Shown one piece after another: positions 42,869 to 52,018 of a DNA stretch of 64,000 nt (the first letter of the stretch is position 1; every line of letters begins with the position of its first letter). The stretch comes from Palsa-1392 sp963819975 (GTDB taxonomy: Bacteria; Verrucomicrobiota; Verrucomicrobiia; Chthoniobacterales; UBA10450). The position numbers and the translations under genes are program-made. The stretch is taken from NCBI GenBank assembly GCA_963819975.1, contig CAWFYE010000011.1, forward strand, positions 434,001 to 498,000, in the 5' to 3' direction. Below the pieces are notes generated by a model, which saw nothing but the letters and a program-made list of their open reading frames with translations, was not told where the DNA came from and did not search any database.

Positions 42869-45148
42869 ATGAATCCCGTTGTTTCCCGCCGGCAACCGCT
42901 CACGGGAGTCGCGATTTTCGCCCTCGCCGGCATCCTGCTCGCGGAGTTCTTCGTCCTCCCGCTCACCTGCGTCGGCCCGGCGCTCGCGCTTGCCGCGATC
43001 GTTAGTCTGGTCCGGCCGAGATGGTGGCTGACCTATCCGCTCATCGCTGCTCTCTATTTCGCGCTCCATCAGACACAGTTGCGCGACGCGCCCGGCCGCG
43101 AGCTCAGCGCTCAGCTTGGCGAACGGCCGCGCGTGGTCTCGGTCGGCGGAACCGTCGCCAGCGAGCCGAAACTTTCGCCTAACGACTATACGACCTTTCT
43201 CCTTCGGCTCGATTCGATCGAATTCGATGGCCGGCGCGAGCCCTGCACCGCGACGGTTCAAGCGCGCTGGAAAGCAAATCCAAAGCTGGGCGATGAGATC
43301 CGGCTCAACGGAATCGCCGAGCGCATTCCACCGCCACGCAATCCCGGCGTCTTCGATCTCCGTGCCTACCTCGCGCGGCGCGATGTCTACCAGAGTATTT
43401 TTGTCCGCTACCCGGAAAACGGGACGATCCTGCGCGCCGGCGGCGGCAACCCGGTGGTGCGCGCAGCGGCCCGGGCGCGCAACTGGATGCGCACCACCCT
43501 GACCCGCGATCTGGAAAATTCGCCCGACGTGGCGGCACTGATCAACGGAATGGCACTCGGCCTCCGGCACGACACGCCTAACGACATCGAAGATCCTTTT
43601 CAGCAGACCGGAACACTTCACTTGTTTGCCGTCGCCGGACTCCATGTCGCGATCGTGGCGCAGTTGCTCTGGATTCTGGCGTCGCTCCTCCGTCTCCCGC
43701 GAATGGCGGCCGCCGCCCTCATCATTCCATGTCTTTTCTTCTACTCTGCGATCACCGGCTTCCACGTCTCAAGCCTGCGAGCGGCGACGATGGCCGCTTT
43801 TTTGTTAGGCGGAATTTTCTTCGATCGCCCGGTCCTCGCCCTCAACAGCCTGGCCGGCGCCGCACTTGTCATCCTGGCGTTCGATACCAACCAGCTTTTC
43901 ACTTCCGGCTTCCAGCTTTCCTTTGCGGTCGTGGGAGCGATCCTGCTCATTGCCGAGCCGATCTCGCGAAAGCTGATTCGCGCAGGAGAACCAGATCCCT
44001 TTCTTCCGCGCAGTCTCCTTTCGGCGGGCCAGCGCATTTTCCAGGGCGGATTCTATTGGGGTGTGCGCGCAGTTTCCGTCTCGACCGCGGCCTGGGCCGG
44101 TTCGCTCCTCCTTATCATTTGGTATTTCTACCTCGTCACCCCGGTCTCGCTCCTTGCCAACCTGATCGTGGTGCCCGTGGCCTTCTGTGTTCTTGCCGTC
44201 GGCTTGATGTCGTTAGGCGCGGCGGCTTTTTCGCCGGCGTTCTCGCTCGTGTTCAACAACGCCAACTGGAGTTTGGCGCAGCTTATTCTCGGTCTGGTGC
44301 AGGTCTTCGCACAGATACCGACCGGACACGCATATGTCGAACGCCCGCATTGGCCAAACGGCGCGCGGGCCGAGATCACGGTTCTCGATGCCGGGGCGGG
44401 CGCGGCCATCCACCTTCGCACCGGCGGGGAGGACTGGCTCTTCGATGCCGGAAGCGCGCGTGATTTCGAGCGCTTTCTGCGCGACTACCTGCACTCGCGC
44501 GGAATCGATCGACTCGATGGCCTTGTCCTTAGTCACGGCGATTCGTTGCATATCGGTGGAGTCGGCGCAGTCCTTGACGAGTTTCGGCCGCGGCGGGTGA
44601 TCGACAACGACGCAGCGGATCGTTCCAGCGTCCATCATGCCCTAATCGCCAGGCTGAAAAATCGCGAGCTTGCCGAGCAAGGCCGCGCCTTCGCGATCGG
44701 TCGCGGTGTCACGGCCCGCATCTTATATCCGCCCGCTGGTTTAAAAGCGAAGGCGGCTGACGATCAGGCGCTGGTCGTGCAACTTCTCATCGCCGGGAGA
44801 CATCGTGTCCTCCTCGTCTCGGACAGCGGCGTGCAAACTGAGCGCTCACTACTCACTGGGCCTAACGACCTGCAAAGCGACATCCTTATAAAGGGCCAGC
44901 ATTTTTCCGGCGAATCGGGCTCGGCGGAATTTCTCGACGCCGTTCAGCCGCAACTGATCGTCGCCACCTCGATCGACTTCCCGGCACGTGAGCGGATTCC
45001 GGACGACTGGGCGCGGATGATCCGCGAACGGGGGATTCAACTCCTCCGCCAGGATAAAACAGGCGCGATTACCCTGGAATTTTATCGCGACCAGTGGCGG
45101 GCCACACCCTTCATCGATCAACCGATCTTGCGTAGTAAGAGTCGATAA
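42869..45148 (+). CDS. comEC: ComEC/Rec2 DNA-uptake channel protein
   Basis: 759 residues. Three parts: an N-terminal membrane pair plus DUF4131 OB-like domain (about 1-190), the polytopic competence domain (about 210-500; HLFAVAGLHVAIVAQLLW is the diagnostic segment), and a C-terminal metallo-beta-lactamase-like domain (about 500-759; VLDAGAGAAIHLRTGGEDWLFD, then LSHGDSLHIGG). It passes single-stranded DNA across the inner membrane in natural transformation. In the C-terminal domain the usual H-x-H-x-D-H is reduced to SHGDSLHIGG, so its nuclease activity needs checking. Five GCCTAACGA-like words lie within the gene (43177, 43576, 43803, 44210, 44860) and one stands 12 bp before it, well above the window average. 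The 3' end overlaps trmB by 31 bp, tail to tail. Confidence 0.93.
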   Translation: MNPVVSRRQPLTGVAIFALAGILLAEFFVLPLTCVGPALALAAIVSLVRPRWWLTYPLIAALYFALHQTQLRDAPGRELSAQLGERPRVVSVGGTVASEPKLSPNDYTTFLLRLDSIEFDGRREPCTATVQARWKANPKLGDEIRLNGIAERIPPPRNPGVFDLRAYLARRDVYQSIFVRYPENGTILRAGGGNPVVRAAARARNWMRTTLTRDLENSPDVAALINGMALGLRHDTPNDIEDPFQQTGTLHLFAVAGLHVAIVAQLLWILASLLRLPRMAAAALIIPCLFFYSAITGFHVSSLRAATMAAFLLGGIFFDRPVLALNSLAGAALVILAFDTNQLFTSGFQLSFAVVGAILLIAEPISRKLIRAGEPDPFLPRSLLSAGQRIFQGGFYWGVRAVSVSTAAWAGSLLLIIWYFYLVTPVSLLANLIVVPVAFCVLAVGLMSLGAAAFSPAFSLVFNNANWSLAQLILGLVQVFAQIPTGHAYVERPHWPNGARAEITVLDAGAGAAIHLRTGGEDWLFDAGSARDFERFLRDYLHSRGIDRLDGLVLSHGDSLHIGGVGAVLDEFRPRRVIDNDAADRSSVHHALIARLKNRELAEQGRAFAIGRGVTARILYPPAGLKAKAADDQALVVQLLIAGRHRVLLVSDSGVQTERSLLTGPNDLQSDILIKGQHFSGESGSAEFLDAVQPQLIVATSIDFPARERIPDDWARMIRERGIQLLRQDKTGAITLEFYRDQWRATPFIDQPILRSKSR

Positions 45149-45735
45149 ATTGGCGCGCCGTCCGCCAGGAAATGCTTCTCGAAAGTCGTAATCGGAAATA
45201 TTTCCTCCGGCGAGGGGTCGATCTCTCGAAACATGTCCGCCGAAATCAGGACGCGCATCTTTTCGAAATAATTTTGCTGGTCGGTCACGATGCGAAAGCG
45301 GCCATCAGGCATGAGCAACCGGTGCACGAGGACCAAAAATTCCGGCGTCACCAGCCGGCGGCGCCGATGTTTGCTTTTTGGCCAGGGATCGGGGAAAAGC
45401 AGGTGCATCATCCCGGCCGAGCCCGACGGGAGCAGATATTGCAGGGCATAGCTGCTCTCGATCCGGAGAAAGCGAACATTCGTTAGGCCACGGCGCGAGG
45501 CTTTCTTGCAGCCACGCCAGACGCGACCGGCAAGTTTTTCGAGACCGAGAAAATTTCGCTCCGGAAAACGCTCCGCCTGAGCGACGAGAAAAGCGCCGTC
45601 GCCGCATCCGATGTCAACTTCGAGCGGCGCCGGGCGCGAAAAAATCTGCGCCAGATCGAGCGTCGAAAAATAATCTGCTGGAAACAACTCGTAATCGGCC
45701 GCGACCGGTGCGGCGCCTTTTGTTTCCTCCGTCAT
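45118..45735 (-). CDS. trmB: tRNA (guanine-N7-)-methyltransferase
   Basis: 205 residues. It methylates G46 in the variable loop of tRNAs. Motif I DIGCGDGAFLVAQAE, the NFLGLEK acidic-loop segment, and the family-specific LFPDPWPKSKHRRRRLVTPEFL are all present. Length and order are normal. The stop lies inside the convergent comEC 3' end. Confidence 0.96.
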   Translation of the reverse strand: MTEETKGAAPVAADYELFPADYFSTLDLAQIFSRPAPLEVDIGCGDGAFLVAQAERFPERNFLGLEKLAGRVWRGCKKASRRGLTNVRFLRIESSYALQYLLPSGSAGMMHLLFPDPWPKSKHRRRRLVTPEFLVLVHRLLMPDGRFRIVTDQQNYFEKMRVLISADMFREIDPSPEEIFPITTFEKHFLADGAPIYRLLLRKIG

Positions 45736-45757
45736 CTGGATTGAGCTCAGCGGCCGA

Positions 45758-45778
45758 AGCCGGGATGGAGTCTCGGCT
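45758..45778. repeat. second copy of the AGCCGGGATGGAG hairpin repeat
   Basis: AGCCGGGA pairs with TCTCGGCT (7 of 8 plus a G-T pair) around TGGAG. The first 13 bases are identical to 34345-34357, and the base change in the second arm is G-T compatible. It sits in the 52-bp gap between trmB and the M20 hydrolase gene. Confidence 0.5.
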
Positions 45779-45787
45779 CCTTCCCCT

Positions 45788-47134
45788 TTACTTCTTCATC
45801 AAATCGAGCACCGCGCTCGTCATCGCGATCACGCCGGTCTTGATCGTGGGCTCGGGGACAGGAGCGAACTTGCTCGAATGCAGACTCGGCAACGGGGCCG
45901 CGCCGGGCTTGTTCGCAGCTGCGATTTTTCCCGGAGCGACGGCGCCGACATGGAAGTCGACCGCTGGAATCGAATGATCAGGCAAGCTGTATTCGGAAAA
46001 ATCCTCTCCGCCCATCGTCGGATCGACCATCTCAACGTTTTTTTCGCCTAACGATTCTTTCCAGACGCCGACCAACCGCTTGGTCAGCTCGGGATTGTTG
46101 TAAGTGGACGGGGTAAACTCCCCCTTCAGCACTTCTACCTTCGGCATCTTGTCCTCCGGCCAGTCGCCCGCAATGGCGCAGCCTTTGGCGATCTGCGCAA
46201 TCGCCGCCAGAACGCGCTCGCGCACGTCGCTCTTATAAGTCCGGACGGTGAGCTGCATCTTTACTTCGTTGGGGATGATGTTGTGCTTCGTGCCGCCATG
46301 GATGGAACCGACGGTGATGACGACCGGATCGATCGGATTGTTTTCCCGACTGGCGATGGTCTGCCACATGTTGATGATCTCGGCCGAGAGCACGATCGGA
46401 TCTTTCGTCTTGTGCGGGTAGGCGCCGTGGCCGCCGACCCCGAACACGGTCACATCGACGGAATCGACATTCGCGTAGGTGTAGCCCGAGGTGATGCCGA
46501 TGTGGCCGATCTCCATCTGGGAGTTGTCGTGAAAGCCGAGAGCGAAATCCGGTTTCGGAAAACGCTTGTAGAGGCCGTCTGCCAGGAGCGCCTTCGCCCC
46601 GCCGTACGCTTCCTCGGCCGGCTGGGCGACGAAGAGGATCGTGCCGTGCCATTGATCCTTCAGCTTCGCCATCGCGCGCGCCACCCCGATGAAAGTAGCG
46701 ATGTGCACGTCGTGACCGCAGGCGTGCATGATATGGACGTCGTCGCCCGCCCGATTCTTTCCGGTCGCCTTGCTCGCATAGGGCAAGCCGGTTTCTTCCG
46801 TGATCGGGAGCGCGTCCATGTCGGTCCGAACGAGGACAACCGGTCCGTCACCGTTCTTCATCACGCCGACCACGCCGTAACCGACCGGACCAGCCTCGCT
46901 GTATTTGCCGAGGTGATCGGTTACTTCGCAGCCAGCCGCCTTGAGCTCCTTCGCCACCATTTCAGAGGTCTGCTTTTCCTGGCCGGAGAGCTCGGGGTGC
47001 TGATGCACGTCCTTGTAGATGGCGAGCAGGGAAGGCAGTTCCTGATCTGCCAACTGCTTGACCGAATCCTCGGCACGGAGAGATGGGCCGGTGGACAGGA
47101 GAAGCAAGGCGAGAGCGGTCGCGGAAAATTTCAT
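45788..47134 (-). CDS. exported M20D-type amidohydrolase
   Basis: 448 residues from ATG at 47134, which starts a signal peptide (FSATALALLLLSTGPSLRA). M20D landmarks: VLVRTDMDALPITEETGLPY, IMHACGHDVHIA (metal-binding Cys and His), VAQPAEEAYGGAKALL (catalytic Glu pair), GFHDNSQMEIG, and GGHGAYPHKTKDPI in the lid domain. The family hydrolyses N-acyl amino acids (hippurate, IAA-amino acid conjugates, aminoacyl amides). The signal peptide places it in the periplasm, unlike most cytoplasmic members. Confidence 0.93.
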   Translation of the reverse strand: MKFSATALALLLLSTGPSLRAEDSVKQLADQELPSLLAIYKDVHQHPELSGQEKQTSEMVAKELKAAGCEVTDHLGKYSEAGPVGYGVVGVMKNGDGPVVLVRTDMDALPITEETGLPYASKATGKNRAGDDVHIMHACGHDVHIATFIGVARAMAKLKDQWHGTILFVAQPAEEAYGGAKALLADGLYKRFPKPDFALGFHDNSQMEIGHIGITSGYTYANVDSVDVTVFGVGGHGAYPHKTKDPIVLSAEIINMWQTIASRENNPIDPVVITVGSIHGGTKHNIIPNEVKMQLTVRTYKSDVRERVLAAIAQIAKGCAIAGDWPEDKMPKVEVLKGEFTPSTYNNPELTKRLVGVWKESLGEKNVEMVDPTMGGEDFSEYSLPDHSIPAVDFHVGAVAPGKIAAANKPGAAPLPSLHSSKFAPVPEPTIKTGVIAMTSAVLDLMKK

Positions 47135-47221
47135 TGGGCAGAGTAGAGCAAAATTCCTAACCGGCAATCTGCCGCCGCCCGCGCCCCTGTGTTACGCTGT
47201 CTCTCCTTTTTCTGTATCCAG

Positions 47222-48406
47222 ATGACGCGCATCCTCTATCTCGACTGCTTTTCCGGCATTAGCGGCGACATGACTGTCGGCGCGCTTTGCGATCTCGGAG
47301 TGGAACCGGCCCAGATCGAAACCGAGCTGCGCAAGCTCTCGTTAGTCGGGACGCAGATGCATTTCGCACGACAAACCCGCCGGGGAATTACGGGCCTCAA
47401 GTTCACCGTCGTTGCGCCACCTGCCGCGCACGAGCACGCGCACCATCGCGAAATTCGATCACGAATCGAGCAGGCGGAGCTCTCTGATTTCGTTAGGCAC
47501 AAATCGCTCGCCATTTTCGAGCGCATCGCGCTGGCCGAGGCGAAAATCCATGGCGTTCCGGTGGACGAAGTCGCTTTCCACGAAGTCGGCGCAATCGATT
47601 CCATCGCCGATGTTGTCGGTGCCTGCGTCGCCCTCGAAGCGCTCGGCCGGCCGCGCGTGATTGTGTCAGCGCTGCGGGAAGGGCGCGGCTGGATCGATTG
47701 CGCACACGGACGCTTCCCGCTCCCCTCCCCGGCGACTTTGGAAATCCTGCGCGGAGTCGAGCTCGAGCTGGTGGATGAATCGTGGGAATCGATCACCCCG
47801 ACCGGCGCGGCGATCGCGCGCGAGTTTGCGGAAAGTTTCGGCCCGATGCCACGGATGGAAATCGAGCGGGTCGGCTACGGAATTGGGACGCGCGACCTGA
47901 AAGAGCGGCCTAACGTTCTTCGTGGCGTACTCGGTAGCGCCGTCCAGGCTGCGCCTAACGATTGCGAAACCGACATGATCGTCGAACTGGAAACCAATCT
48001 CGATGATCTCTCGCCGGAGCTGACCGGCGCGGCACTGGATCGCCTCCTCGCGCTCGGTGCGCTCGACGTCACCCTCACTCCGGTGCAGATGAAAAAGAAC
48101 CGGCCCGGCGTGCGGTTGTCAGTTTTGTGCGAGCCAGCTCTGGAGCAAACGATCGTGCGCGCGATTCTCACCGAAACGAGCGCCTTCGGCGTGCGGCGGA
48201 GTGAGAAACGTCGCTACAAACTGGAGCGCCGCTTCGAAAAGGTGCAGACGGCCTACGGCGAAATCACACTCAAGCTCGGCCTGCTGCAAGGCGAAGTCGT
48301 GCAGGTTGCGCCCGAGTTCGAGAGTTGCCGGGCGGCGGCCGAACGCACGGGTCAGCCATTGCGTCTTGTTTATCAGGCTGCCATGGCGGGGTATCCGTCC
48401 GCCTAA
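47222..48406 (+). CDS. larC: nickel pincer cofactor biosynthesis protein LarC
   Basis: 394 residues from the ATG beginning MTRILYLDCFSGISGDM, the universal LarC start. It inserts nickel into the pyridinium-3,5-bisthiocarboxylate mononucleotide cofactor in a CTP-dependent reaction. HEVGAIDSIADVVGACVALE and the C-terminal ELETNLDDLSPELTG and TPVQMKKNRPGVRLSVL segments match. In Lactobacillus the gene is split into larC1/larC2 read by frameshift; here it is one frame. No larA, larB or larE is in the window. Its stop is in a GCC-TAA-CAA word and three related words lie inside it. Confidence 0.95.
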   Translation: MTRILYLDCFSGISGDMTVGALCDLGVEPAQIETELRKLSLVGTQMHFARQTRRGITGLKFTVVAPPAAHEHAHHREIRSRIEQAELSDFVRHKSLAIFERIALAEAKIHGVPVDEVAFHEVGAIDSIADVVGACVALEALGRPRVIVSALREGRGWIDCAHGRFPLPSPATLEILRGVELELVDESWESITPTGAAIAREFAESFGPMPRMEIERVGYGIGTRDLKERPNVLRGVLGSAVQAAPNDCETDMIVELETNLDDLSPELTGAALDRLLALGALDVTLTPVQMKKNRPGVRLSVLCEPALEQTIVRAILTETSAFGVRRSEKRRYKLERRFEKVQTAYGEITLKLGLLQGEVVQVAPEFESCRAAAERTGQPLRLVYQAAMAGYPSA

Positions 48407-48430
48407 CAAAGAGTCTTCTCGCGCACGACA

Positions 48431-48940
48431 ATGAATCCGGTTTCCTGGCTGCGGACGAAATCAGGACAGCTTATCCGGCTCAAGGACACTCCATCGTCTC
48501 TGGCGAAGGGAGTGGCGGTGGGCATGTTCTTCGGCTTCGTCCCGCTGGTCGGGCTAAAGACTCTGCTCGCCCTCGGCCTGACGCGGCTTTGTCGGGGCAA
48601 CATGCTGGCAGCGGCGATCACTGTCACTTTGCATGACATCCTTCTCCCGATCGCCCCAGTTCTTCTGCGCTGGGAATACGATCTCGGCTACTGGCTTCTC
48701 AGTCATCCGCACGATTTGCCGCCTCACCTCCAACTGGAGCACGAAAGGCTCGCGGCCTGGCTGCATTGGTCGACGTTTCTCACAATCGGCCGGCCGTTGT
48801 TAGTCGGATCACTGGTTTTCGCACTGCCTGCGGCCCTACTCGCCTACTACTTGATGCTGCTCTGGGCAGAGGGTCGGGAAAAACGCGTTCGCGATGCGAA
48901 CGAAAAGGAGACGTCCAGCGAACGCTCCGCTCCCTCCTAG
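48431..48940 (+). CDS. DUF2062 membrane protein
   Basis: 169 residues. Opens with IRLKDTPSSLAKGVAVGMFFGFVPLVGLKTLLALGL, the signature of DUF2062, followed by the RGNMLAAAITV and later membrane helices, and a charged C-terminal tail. Often found with glycosyltransferases or cell-envelope genes; function unknown. 24 bp downstream of larC and probably in its transcript. Confidence 0.88.
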   Translation: MNPVSWLRTKSGQLIRLKDTPSSLAKGVAVGMFFGFVPLVGLKTLLALGLTRLCRGNMLAAAITVTLHDILLPIAPVLLRWEYDLGYWLLSHPHDLPPHLQLEHERLAAWLHWSTFLTIGRPLLVGSLVFALPAALLAYYLMLLWAEGREKRVRDANEKETSSERSAPS

Positions 48941-49075
48941 TGCGGTATATCAGTGAAACTGGAGCCGCCGCGCGCAGGCGGCGTGGTAGCGATTCAAAGA
49001 GCTTCACCGTCGCGAACGTTCCTTCCCCGCATCGCGCTAGCCGCCCACGCAAATCCCTGTGCAAACACGATTCCA

Positions 49076-50701
49076 ATGAGTACGCTCGTCTCCCCACGAC
49101 TTCGCCTAACAATGGAACAGCCATCCAAAAATCTGCCGCCCGGCGTCGCGCTGCGAGGCAAAATCACCCCAGCATTCGGCGAAATTCTTACGCCCGCAGC
49201 ACTCGCTTTCGTCGCCAAACTGCATCGCACTTTCAACACCCGGCGGCGCGAATGTCTGCAACATCGCGAAGAACGTCAGGCCGCGCTCGATGCCGGAGGC
49301 ACGCTCGATTTTTTGCCCGAGACAAAGTCGATCCGCGAAGGGAACTGGAAATGCGCGCCAATTCCAGCCGATATCCGCGATCGACGGGTTGAGATTACCG
49401 GCCCGACCGATCGCAAGATGACGATCAATGCGCTCAATTCCGGCGCAAAAGTTTTCATGGCCGATTTCGAGGACGCTAATTCGCCGACCTGGGAGAATAT
49501 GGTCGAGGGCCAAATCAACCTGTGCGACGCGATCCGCCGCACGATCGAATTCACCAATCCAAGCGGAAAAGAATACAAGCTGAACGAAGAGGTGGCTGTT
49601 CTCATGCCGCGACCTCGCGGATGGCATCTGGTTGAGAAGCACATGACAGTCGACGGCGATCCAGTCGCAGGCGGGTTGTTCGATTTCGGGCTCTATTTTT
49701 TCCACAACGCGAAGGAGCTGATCGCACGCGGGAGCGGCCCCTATTTTTATCTTCCGAAAATGGAAAGCCATCTCGAGGCGCGCATCTGGAATGACGTTTT
49801 CAAACTCGCGCAGGACGAGCTCGGTATTCCGCGGGGAACGATTCGCGCCACCGTCCTGATCGAGACGATCCCGGCCGCGTTCGAGATGGACGAGATCCTT
49901 TACGAATTGCGAGATCATTCCGCGGGACTGAACTGCGGCCGCTGGGATTACATTTTTTCCTGCATCAAATGTTTCCGGAACAAACCGGATTTCCTCCTTG
50001 CGGATCGCGCGCTCATTACGATGACGACGCATTTCATGCGCTCTTATTCGCTGCTCTGCATCCAGACCTGTCATCGCCGCGGGATCTTCGCGATGGGCGG
50101 CATGGCGGCGCAGATTCCGGTCAAAGATAATCCGGCGGCGAACGAGGTAGCGTTCGCCAAAGTGCGCGCAGACAAGGAGCGCGAAGCAGGCGATGGCCAC
50201 GACGGCACCTGGGTGGCGCACCCCGGCATGGTGCAGCTCGCCCTCGACGCCTTTAACGAAAAAATGCCGCAGCCGAATCAGATCGAGCGCAAACGCGAAG
50301 ACGTGAAAGTTTCGCCTAACGATCTGCTCGATTTCGGACCGAACGGACCGATCACGGAAGCCGGTTTACGCCAGAACATCAGCGTCGGCGTCCAATATCT
50401 GGAGGCCTGGCTGCGTGGTCACGGTGCGGTGCCTCTCTTCAACCTGATGGAAGACGCCGCTACCGCTGAAATTTCCCGCGCCCAAGTCTGGCAATGGATC
50501 CGGCATCCCGAAGGCAAGCTCGACGACGGGCGCAAAGTGACGAAGGAGTTGTTCCGCGAGGTGCTCGGTGAAGAGCTCGGAAAAGTGAGCCGCTTCGAGG
50601 GCGATCGTTTCGACGAAGCGCGCGAGCTCTTCGACACAATCACAACCGACGACGACTTCATCGAATTTTTGACATTGCCCGGCTATGAGAAACTTGACTA
50701 A
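49076..50701 (+). CDS. aceB: malate synthase A
   Basis: 541 residues from ATG 49076; an ATG at 49112 gives 529 and is equally close to E. coli AceB (533). It condenses glyoxylate and acetyl-CoA to malate. Signature segments: RRVEITGPTDRKMTINALNS, KVFMADFEDANSPTWENM, YFYLPKMESHLEARIWNDVF and CGRWDYIFSCIKCFRN. First gene of the glyoxylate operon aceB-aceA-aceK; 54 bp to aceA. Confidence 0.95.
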   Translation: MSTLVSPRLRLTMEQPSKNLPPGVALRGKITPAFGEILTPAALAFVAKLHRTFNTRRRECLQHREERQAALDAGGTLDFLPETKSIREGNWKCAPIPADIRDRRVEITGPTDRKMTINALNSGAKVFMADFEDANSPTWENMVEGQINLCDAIRRTIEFTNPSGKEYKLNEEVAVLMPRPRGWHLVEKHMTVDGDPVAGGLFDFGLYFFHNAKELIARGSGPYFYLPKMESHLEARIWNDVFKLAQDELGIPRGTIRATVLIETIPAAFEMDEILYELRDHSAGLNCGRWDYIFSCIKCFRNKPDFLLADRALITMTTHFMRSYSLLCIQTCHRRGIFAMGGMAAQIPVKDNPAANEVAFAKVRADKEREAGDGHDGTWVAHPGMVQLALDAFNEKMPQPNQIERKREDVKVSPNDLLDFGPNGPITEAGLRQNISVGVQYLEAWLRGHGAVPLFNLMEDAATAEISRAQVWQWIRHPEGKLDDGRKVTKELFREVLGEELGKVSRFEGDRFDEARELFDTITTDDDFIEFLTLPGYEKLD

Positions 50702-50755
50702 TCCGTCTCACGAAAACGCGGCGATTCCGGGGAGCAGAAACTGCAAAGACGCTTC

Positions 50756-52015
50756 ATGACTAAGGACACAAAAAACTGGAGCGACAATCCCCGCTGGAAA
50801 GGCGTCACACGCTCCTATTCGTTAGGCGATGTGCAGCGATTGCAGGGCAGTGTCATCCCCGAGCACACCCTCGCCCGGCGGGGGGCCGAGAAACTTTGGC
50901 ATCTTCTCAACACCGAACCGTTTGTCCCAACGCTCGGCGCGCTTACCGGCAACCAGGCCGTGCAACAGGCGCGGGCCGGTTTGAAAGCGATTTACCTGAG
51001 CGGCTGGCAGGTCGCGGCCGATGCCAATCTCGCCGGCCAGATGTATCCGGATCAAAGTCTCTATCCGGCAAACAGCGTCCCGGCGGTGGTGAAGCGGATC
51101 AACCAGGCACTGCAACGCGCTGATCAGATCGCGCATTCCGAAGGCGACACAAAGATCGATTGGTTTCTCCCCATCGTGGCCGATGCGGAAGCCGGCTTCG
51201 GTGGTCCGCTCAACGTTTTCGAATTGATCAAGGCGATGATCGAAGCCGGCGCGGCCGGGGTGCATCTCGAAGATCAACTCGCGAGCGAGAAAAAGTGCGG
51301 CCACATGGGCGGCAAAGTCCTCGTTCCGACTCGGACCGCGATCGCGCATCTCACTGCCGGCCGACTCGCCGCCGATGTCTCGAACGTGCCGACCGTGCTG
51401 ATCGCCCGGACTGATGCCAACGCGGCGGCGCTCATGACGAGCGACATCGACGAACGCGATAAGAATTTCCTCACCGGCGAGCGAACCGCGGAAGGTTTCT
51501 TTCGCGTGCGGCCGGGGATCGACCAGGCAATCGCCCGTGGGCTGAGCTACGCGCCGTATGTCGATATGCTTTGGTTCGAAACCGCCACGCCCGACCTGGG
51601 TGAAGCGAAGAAATTCGCCGAAAAAATGCATGCCAAATTTCCAGGCAAACTGCTGGCCTATAATTGTTCGCCCTCCTTCAACTGGAAGGCGAAACTCGAT
51701 TCCGCGACGATCGCGACATTCCAGCGCGAGCTGGGCGCGATGGGCTACAAATTTCAGTTCGTTACCCTGGCCGGATTTCACGCGCTCAATTACAGCATGT
51801 TCAAGCTTGCGTACGGCTACCGCGATCGCGGGATGGCGGCTTATTCGGAATTGCAGGAAGCTGAATTCGCGGCCGAGGCCGATGGCTACACCGCGACGAA
51901 ACATCAGCACGAAGTCGGGACCGGATACTTCGACGAAGTGGCGCGAGTCATCGGGGGCGGTGCAACCTCGACCGCCGCGCTCGAGGGTTCGACCGAGGAA
52001 GAGCAGTTTCATTGA
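50756..52015 (+). CDS. aceA: isocitrate lyase
   Basis: 419 residues, the short bacterial form. It splits isocitrate to succinate and glyoxylate. The active-site loop KKCGHMGGK holds the catalytic Cys; PIVADAEAGFGGPLNVFELIK binds Mg; NCSPSFNWK is the substrate segment. A TCGTTAGGC word encodes the SLGD near the N-terminus (50819). The 3-bp gap to aceK implies coupled translation. Confidence 0.97.
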   Translation: MTKDTKNWSDNPRWKGVTRSYSLGDVQRLQGSVIPEHTLARRGAEKLWHLLNTEPFVPTLGALTGNQAVQQARAGLKAIYLSGWQVAADANLAGQMYPDQSLYPANSVPAVVKRINQALQRADQIAHSEGDTKIDWFLPIVADAEAGFGGPLNVFELIKAMIEAGAAGVHLEDQLASEKKCGHMGGKVLVPTRTAIAHLTAGRLAADVSNVPTVLIARTDANAAALMTSDIDERDKNFLTGERTAEGFFRVRPGIDQAIARGLSYAPYVDMLWFETATPDLGEAKKFAEKMHAKFPGKLLAYNCSPSFNWKAKLDSATIATFQRELGAMGYKFQFVTLAGFHALNYSMFKLAYGYRDRGMAAYSELQEAEFAAEADGYTATKHQHEVGTGYFDEVARVIGGGATSTAALEGSTEEEQFH

Positions 52016-52018
52016 GAC

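Noticed and set aside
46567..46580. TGTAGAGGC within the M20 hydrolase gene as another palindromic repeat copy
   Set aside because: Only nine bases match and the palindromic second half is missing; taken as chance.
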